Assembly (NCBI GenBank): GCA_003508835.1
Contig: PUFA01000068.1
Span: 1,240,001 to 1,304,000, forward strand
Source of the DNA: Eonycteris spelaea
Taxonomy: Eukaryota > Chordata > Mammalia > Chiroptera > Pteropodidae
Length of the DNA: 64,000 nt
Reading direction: 5' to 3'
The notes beneath the pieces were generated by a model. That model saw nothing but the letters and a program-made list of their open reading frames with translations, made no database searches and was not told where the DNA came from. Made by a program: the position numbers and the translations under genes. Positions 58,401 to 64,000 of the stretch are shown here, in pieces (positions within the stretch are counted from its first letter, which is position 1; every line of letters starts with the position of its first letter).

Positions 58401-59384
58401 CTAACTAAAGTCATATTCATATATGAATAAACTACTCACTCTGCCAATCTTATGTATAGAGAAGTTTGGAAGAGAATTCCAACAATGAAAGAGAAAGCTT
58501 TCCCTTTGAGTCCCCCAAATCTTCATGCTTTCTAATTTGTTTTAATTTCACTCAGCTTATATCATTATTACATTTTTTTTTCAGTAGAAAATGAGCAGGA
58601 AACACAAGATAGAAAAATAAATAGAAATAAAGATACAGACACCCACATAAGCTATGCAGTTACAGTGCTGTGTAGGCGAACTTGTTAAAAATAAATCTTT
58701 TTTCTTGACTCCTCACAGAGTCCAGCGAGTTAGTTATCTCTGAACCTGGAGCTGAGTTGTGCCCACAATGAGTATCAGTCCTTTTTTTATTGTTATTAGT
58801 CTCTATATGATGGATTTTATCTTTTCATCTTTTTGAAAGCAGGTGAGTCATGTGGAAAAATCAAGAAGTGGCTAGGAAAAAAGTATGTTCCTATTTATAA
58901 AGAAACAATTTTCTTCCAAATATGACATGAGGTATTTACTTTTTATTTTAGGGTATATGCTCATTCAAGTACAAGATTTAATCCTTAAGGGTCAGGAGGA
59001 CTTTGAATTTCTCTTTCACTCCCCATTCCCTGGCTACCCAAAAGGACAGAGACCAGGAATCCCAAAATGTTTCTAGATTTCAGATTACATGGAATTTTAG
59101 GACTTTTATTTGAAACTGAAATAAAACATGTTTTGCATTTTATTTTTTAAAGTGTTGAACCCATTTATGTGGCCATGTATTTATGTGCATAGATATTTCA
59201 GTTACTAGGTTCTTGCTTGAAATAGGTTTTTAACACCTCTGCTGATTTGTCATGGTTTTACTTATAGCTGCCACAGATTCAAACGGCATAGGTGGTAATA
59301 TTTATCGGACTGTTTGAAAATTTTAGGCATACATATGAAGAATTGTTTCAAGTTTTTGTTTAGTTATCCGCTCCTCACAATCTC
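58401..59384. other. Unassigned non-coding stretch
   Basis: Nothing recognised; short open frame at 58885-59076 has no domain. Confidence 0.4.
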
Positions 59385-60025
59385 AGTTAAAGGAAAAGCC
59401 AATCTGAACTACACCCACCAAAACGTAAAATAGCACAGCTTCCATGCAGGACAGTTTGGCAGCACCTCAAAAAGTTAAATGTAGAGGTACCATATGACCC
59501 CAAAATTCTACTTCTAGGTATTACACCCAAAGTATTAAAACAAGGACTCAAAAGATACTTGTATACCAATGTTTGTTTACACCATTTAGCTATTGTAAAA
59601 TATTGTAAAATTTGTGTCCATCTACAAATGAATGGATAAACAAAGTGGTGTATGCATGCAATGAACTTCATAAAAAATGAAGTTCTGATACACACTATGA
59701 CATGGATGAATCATGAAAAAATTATGTTAAGAGAAATAAGCTAGACACAAAATGTCAAGTGTCGTATGAATCTAATTACGTGAAGTATCTAGCATAGGTG
59801 TTTTGATAGAGACAGAAAGTAGATTATAAATTTCCAGGGACTGCAGAAGGGAGGAATGGGAAGTTATTGCTCAATGCATAGAGTTTCTGTTTGGAGTAGA
59901 AGGTATTGGAGATAGTGATGATGATTGTACAACATCGTGAATATAATTAATGTCACTGAAGTTTTCACTTAAAAATGGTTAAAATGGTACATTTCGTTGT
60001 AACTTGCCACAATTAAAGAAAAGAA
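59385..60025 (+). mobile_element. L1MB-type LINE 3' end
   Basis: Plus-strand L1 3' UTR: 'gcaggacagtttggcagcac', 'gtaccatatgaccccaaaat', 'ctacttctaggtattacacc', 'aaatgaatggataaacaaag', 'gatgattgtacaacatcgtg' and 'aaaatggttaaaatggtaca', then a short A-rich end. About 640 bp of a 5'-truncated insertion. Confidence 0.9.
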
Positions 60026-60174
60026 GAATGAAGTGCATAGGCCATCTCTAGAGGAAAAGAAAGACAAAGAGCAGGGAAATTTTAATTTGACCTCTAAATA
60101 AATATTATTGAATGGCTGGGGCTGCCCACTCCAGGGCACTAGGTACCTGATCTCAGATAAGAATGTATTTATTA

Positions 60175-60540
60175 TGATTTGCTTGTTATATATGTGAGAC
60201 ACTGCTGAGGGAACTGTGGATACAGAAGAGAATGAGATAGACACACCTTCTGCCTTCTTGGAGCTTATGTACCAGTGAGAAACAAACAGACAAACAAAAA
60301 GAGAAAATGTAAGTTGTAATATCTGCTATGAAGGAAAGAAGCAAGGAACTGAACTAGAACCTGTGTGTACATGTGCATGCTGGTGGCAATGGGGACGGAT
60401 GGGAACCTTCTTTCTAAAGGAACATGATTCAGAGTGAAGGAAAAAGTATATACAAAGTCAGAGGAAATAAGGATGGCAGGTCAATCTAGCCGTTTGGCCA
60501 CATGGTAATGGCAGGTGAGAAAGAAAGAAAAACAATAAGC
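60175..60540 (-). mobile_element. L2 LINE fragment
   Basis: Reverse L2: 'gaactgtggatacagaagag', 'ttggagcttatgtaccagtg', 'taaaggaacatgattcagag' and 'atacaaagtcagaggaaata'. Confidence 0.7.
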
Positions 60541-61729
60541 AGGCTTGGGACCCTTCGCCTCACACACCAGCAACACATTGAGGGAAAAAGTAGATGAGCA
60601 AGAACAAGATGCCAGCTTCGCTAATATGTTATGTGTAAGTGTAGGATGACTTCTAAATTGCTGTTAAATAGTATTTGGCTGGAGGAGCCCAGGACTGCTA
60701 GAACCATGTCTTCTAAATTATCTATTTTCATTGTGGGTTCCAAGGCAATTATATGCTCAATGAACAATGACAAATGAGAAATCAAAGATCCACTTTAATT
60801 TTTGTTGGTCTAGTGCCTATAACTGTCGATGAAAGTTTTTGGAAAAGCTGGATTCGAGTATGTGAATTGGATTTAATGTTCCCAAGAATAGCTTCCTACT
60901 TCAAAGTCCACATCTTACCAATAGCTGGCTGCCAAGTTCAAAGCAATAAGGGTTCCTAAGTACCAAAGAAAGGAAACCAAGGAAGCAAGGTTGATGGGCT
61001 TCCTTGGGGAGTGGAGAGAAAAGGTAGCCACAAGTATTTGGTGATCTCACTTGTTTTTATGCAACCCATTCAGTAGGCATCCCAAATTTTTACCAATCAG
61101 TTTAAAATCTACGTTTTGGTAGCATATTAGGTTAATCTGAGAATTTTCACAGGCAAATAATAAGGGAATAATCATGCATATTAATCATGTTGAGAAAGAA
61201 AATGACCAAAGGTTTGGGGATCATGCTCCAATATACTTAGAAAATTAAATGCAGTAATAAAAGAAGGTATAATAGGATAAGAAGCTGAAAATGGAATTTA
61301 AGTGCCATATTGTTTTTTAATATAGGCCAAAAAGTTAGCCACTTATCTTTATGCTTTATGTAGTCATTTCTGAGTTCACAGGAAAACAGTTACCTGATCT
61401 GGGCTGGGGGCTCTGTGTGATAGGTGGATTGCAGAAGAAAGACTGTATGTAACAGGACTGGCAGATAGGTTGCAATTACTACTGACCAGACTCGAGAGGA
61501 TTATTTTTATTCATGTTACTTGAAAAGAGTTAATAATCTGTTTTCTCTTTTATCGTGTAAGAAGGCTATTATTTTCCTAAAACCTATCATGCAATTCTAG
61601 GCTAATTAGGAGCAATACCCCCTATTGTGGCTACCAGATGACAGGGAGCAGCGGGCTTACTCTGCTTTGAATAACACTGTGAGGCAGGCAGTGTTCACAT
61701 GGTACTCTATTCACAATTATTTTTATTAC
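60541..61729. other. Unassigned non-coding stretch
   Basis: No repeat family recognised and no exon; the 61-residue frame at 60774-60959 has no domain. Confidence 0.4.
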
Positions 61730-61960
61730 ACGTGTCATGTGCTCAAATACTGAAATTACAATATTTGTAGAAAAATTATAAAATATGAAAATGGACAAAT
61801 AAGAAACATTGCCCCAAGTTTTATCTCATTTTTATAACCACAGTTAGTGTTTTAGTATATATTGTCTCTATATTTTCTGTGGTGTTGTTTTATAATGCAC
61901 TTTCATTAGTATTGTTTTATTTTGCTTTTAGCCCCCTCAGGTAATGTTGCTCCCAGCTAT
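61730..61960 (-). mobile_element. Possible L1M 3'-UTR fragment
   Basis: 'attataaaatatgaaaatgg', 'tttttataaccacagttagt' and 'gttttagtatatattgtctc' resemble the same old L1M UTR as 33540-33700. Confidence 0.4.
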
Positions 61961-62109
61961 GGTGGGATCATGTGCAAACAGTAGGAATCACATACAACAG
62001 AGAGAGTACCTAGATTGTTTTCAAAGCTAGTACTTATGAGCATCACCACTGACAAATTTTCTGCTATGAGATTCTGTAACCATGTATATGTGCTTTTAAG
62101 ATTCTATTT

Positions 62110-62285
62110 AAATCTTTAATAAGTTAAGAGCAACATTTCTTAATTACTACTCTTCAGATTAAGACACTGACACATAGAGAAGTTAGGTGAATTGCCCAGA
62201 TTACACAGGTAGTAAATGCCAGACCTGGGATTTAATCCATATCTGCTTGATTCTGAAGCCTTTCAGCTTTTACGATTAAGTTATT
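62110..62285 (-). repeat. MIR SINE
   Basis: Reverse MIR: 'agacactgacacatagagaa', 'gtgaattgcccagattacac', 'gacctgggatttaatccata' and 'gattctgaagcctttcagct'. Confidence 0.75.
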
Positions 62286-62759
62286 TTGCTTTTCTCCCTT
62301 GTAAATGGTAAAACCTTATATAAACACTCCATGTAATTATAATAATTTCAAGTGTATGGTTGAGTAAAAGCAGCTGCAGAGAGGCTGTGACATTTTAAAG
62401 TCACATAAATCCTGAATGATAAGATATCGCACTAGAAGTAAGGCTTCAAGTTGTGGCATGGCATTCTGCCTTCCACAGTCTACTCTGTCATGATGAATAG
62501 CGTCATCTTCCATTTCCACTATTCTGTCTTTCCCAGTCTTCTCTCTGTCTCACTCCAGTCTTTTTTTATGTCCATGTGTGGCACTAGTACCAGGTCTGGA
62601 CAGAGCCAGAGCAGAAGCACAGACAGTCAGAGTAGGTTCCCAATGGGTTTTTGTGGGAGGCTGGAATGTGACCAGCTGTGACTTCCCAGCTGTTAGCAGT
62701 CTGTTTTCCTAATGCCAAGATGATTACTACCTGCTAACACTAATGGGGTCAGCACTATA
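62286..62759. other. Unassigned non-coding stretch
   Basis: 62570-62690 is less AT-rich; an open frame at 62451-62681 has no domain. Confidence 0.4.
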
Positions 62760-62960
62760 TGTCTGCAAACCTCTAGGTGATTTATGTGCAGTTAATTAAT
62801 TTTCATAAGCATCCCCATTATACAGATAAAGACACTGTGGCACAGAGAAGCCAAATAATCTATGCAAAGTCTCACAGCTGGAAATATAGAAAAGCTAAAA
62901 GTTGAACTCTGGCATCTGCTTCCAAGCTAGCATTCTTTACCCATTAGCTGAACTATCTCA
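62760..62960 (-). repeat. MIR SINE
   Basis: Reverse MIR: 'agcatccccattatacagat', 'aaagacactgtggcacagag', 'caaagtctcacagctggaaa' and 'agctagcattctttacccat'. Confidence 0.8.
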
Positions 62961-63194
62961 CATCCTCAAAATAATTCTTGAAATTCAGACAACCAAACAG
63001 AATAAAGGTTGGTATTAGCAGTTACAGGTTCTCAGAATAGTAATGAGCACCTGGAATTAATTACTATTTCTTTTTTGAAATGATAGCAACAGATTATCTC
63101 CTACCTTATCCTGATCTGGAATGGATTCCTTACCACTTTCAAATGTAGTAGTGTGTTTTAATCTATCTAATTTCTTCTTCCATGCTAAACCACT

Positions 63195-63330
63195 CAGTTT
63201 TTAGCAGAGGAAGATGATGTTTAGGATTGTTTTGCACAAGGTCATATAGCTAATACATAACAAAACTCAAAATTTATGCCACATTTCCTAACTCCAAGTT
63301 AGGTGTTATATTCATTATACCATGATTGTG
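63195..63330 (-). repeat. MIR SINE fragment
   Basis: Reverse MIR 5' half: 'cacaaggtcatatagctaat', 'caaaactcaaaatttatgcc' and 'ctaactccaagttaggtgtt'. Confidence 0.6.
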
Positions 63331-63479
63331 GTTATTTTTTTAGCACAGGTAATTACCAGTATTTCAGTTTTTATTTTTTAAAAAATTACCAATATCTATT
63401 TTTTAAAGGAATGTAGGCTTATCTCTGCCTAGAAAGTAAAATGAAAACAGACAAAAATAATGCAGGACTTTTCAAAAAC

Positions 63480-64000
63480 TTATGGAGATGATATTGATTA
63501 ATAAAATTATATAGATTTCAAGTGTACAATTATATAATACATCATCTGTATATTGCATTGTGTGTTTAGCACCAAAAGTCAAATCTCCTTCCTCACCATA
63601 TATTTGGCCTCTTTACCCTATTTATCTCCTTCCTTTCCCACTGATAACCACTAAACTATTGTCTGTGTCTATGAGTTTTTTTTGTTTGTCATCTCCATTT
63701 GTTGCATTCAGTTTTATATCTCACATATGAATGAAATAATATGGTTCTCAACTTTTTCTGTCTGACTTATTTTGCTTAGAATGATTATCTCAAGATCCAT
63801 CCATGTTATCACAAATGGCAATATGTCATCTTATGACTAATATTCCGTTGTATATATGTACCACACCTTTATGCAATCATCTATCGAATGACACTTCAGT
63901 TGTTTCCATGTCTTGGCCACCATGAATAATGCTAAATTATGCATATATCTTTAAGGATAAATGTTTTCAAATTTTGGGGGTGGGTACTCAAAAGAGGAAT
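63480..64000 (-). mobile_element. L1 LINE 3' end (cut by window end)
   Basis: Reverse L1 3' UTR: 'agatttcaagtgtacaatta', 'aatacatcatctgtatattg', 'accaaaagtcaaatctcctt', 'gtctgacttattttgcttag' and 'tcaagatccatccatgttat'. Its terminal block matches the plus-strand insertion at 48541-48660, so both belong to related younger L1 subfamilies. No poly-A remains at the left edge. Confidence 0.9.

Noticed and set aside
59387..59695. 102-residue minus-strand frame
   Set aside because: Antisense to the 3' end of a plus-strand L1.

Overview
This window looks like a non-coding stretch of a placental mammal's nuclear genome. It is AT-rich and CpG-poor, I find no convincing exon, rRNA or intact tRNA gene, and about a third of it can be assigned to interspersed repeats of mammalian types (L1, L2, MIR, hAT DNA transposons). 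The best lineage clue is the 3' end of the younger L1 copies (48541-48660 on plus, 63480-64000 on minus). Its ending, with a 'caatgtcacccca'-type block just before the A-rich tail, is one I associate with bats. No Alu, carnivore CAN-SINE, ruminant Bov-tA or vespertilionid VES SINE was recognised, so a non-vespertilionid bat, or another laurasiatherian, is my inference and not a proof.

Layout. 1-735 is the reverse-transcriptase part of an L1 ORF2 on the minus strand. 0.7-11 kb is ancient MIR and L2 sequence with two L1 3'-UTR fragments. 11.1-12.9 kb holds two old minus-strand L1 pieces. 13-25 kb is repeat-poor with scattered MIR/L2, a MER5-type hAT copy and a short RTE-type LINE fragment. The stretch 20.4-23.1 kb is the longest without a repeat I recognise. 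25.4-30.6 kb is a dense mobile-element cluster: a (TG)n tract, L1 pieces in both orientations, a hAT element with 8-bp target duplications, and a 2.3-kb L1 lying against an L2 that is itself split by a MIR. 30.6-42.8 kb has L2/MIR, a second hAT-like element, microsatellites and a long L1M 3' UTR. 42.8-64 kb continues with MIR/L2, a GC-rich tRNA-Val-derived SINE-like insertion at 46.2-46.5 kb, two very short retroposed insertions at 48.5 and 49.1 kb, an RTE/BovB-like LINE 3' end at 53.2-53.7 kb, and L1 copies at 59.4 and 63.5 kb.

No genes work together here. The largest open frames are repeat relics (L1 ORF2, L2) or low-complexity sequence. Twelve of the fifteen L1 pieces I could orient lie on the minus strand. 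That would fit an intron or flank of a gene transcribed from the plus strand, but it is only weak circumstantial evidence. The most unusual item is the SINE-like unit at 46171-46517: a tRNA-Val(TAC)-like head, a GC-rich body built of roughly 16-bp tandem units and an A-rich tail, between imperfect 9-bp direct repeats.

All repeat-family names come from remembered consensus patterns, so boundaries are approximate (tens of bases) unless target-site duplications are given.
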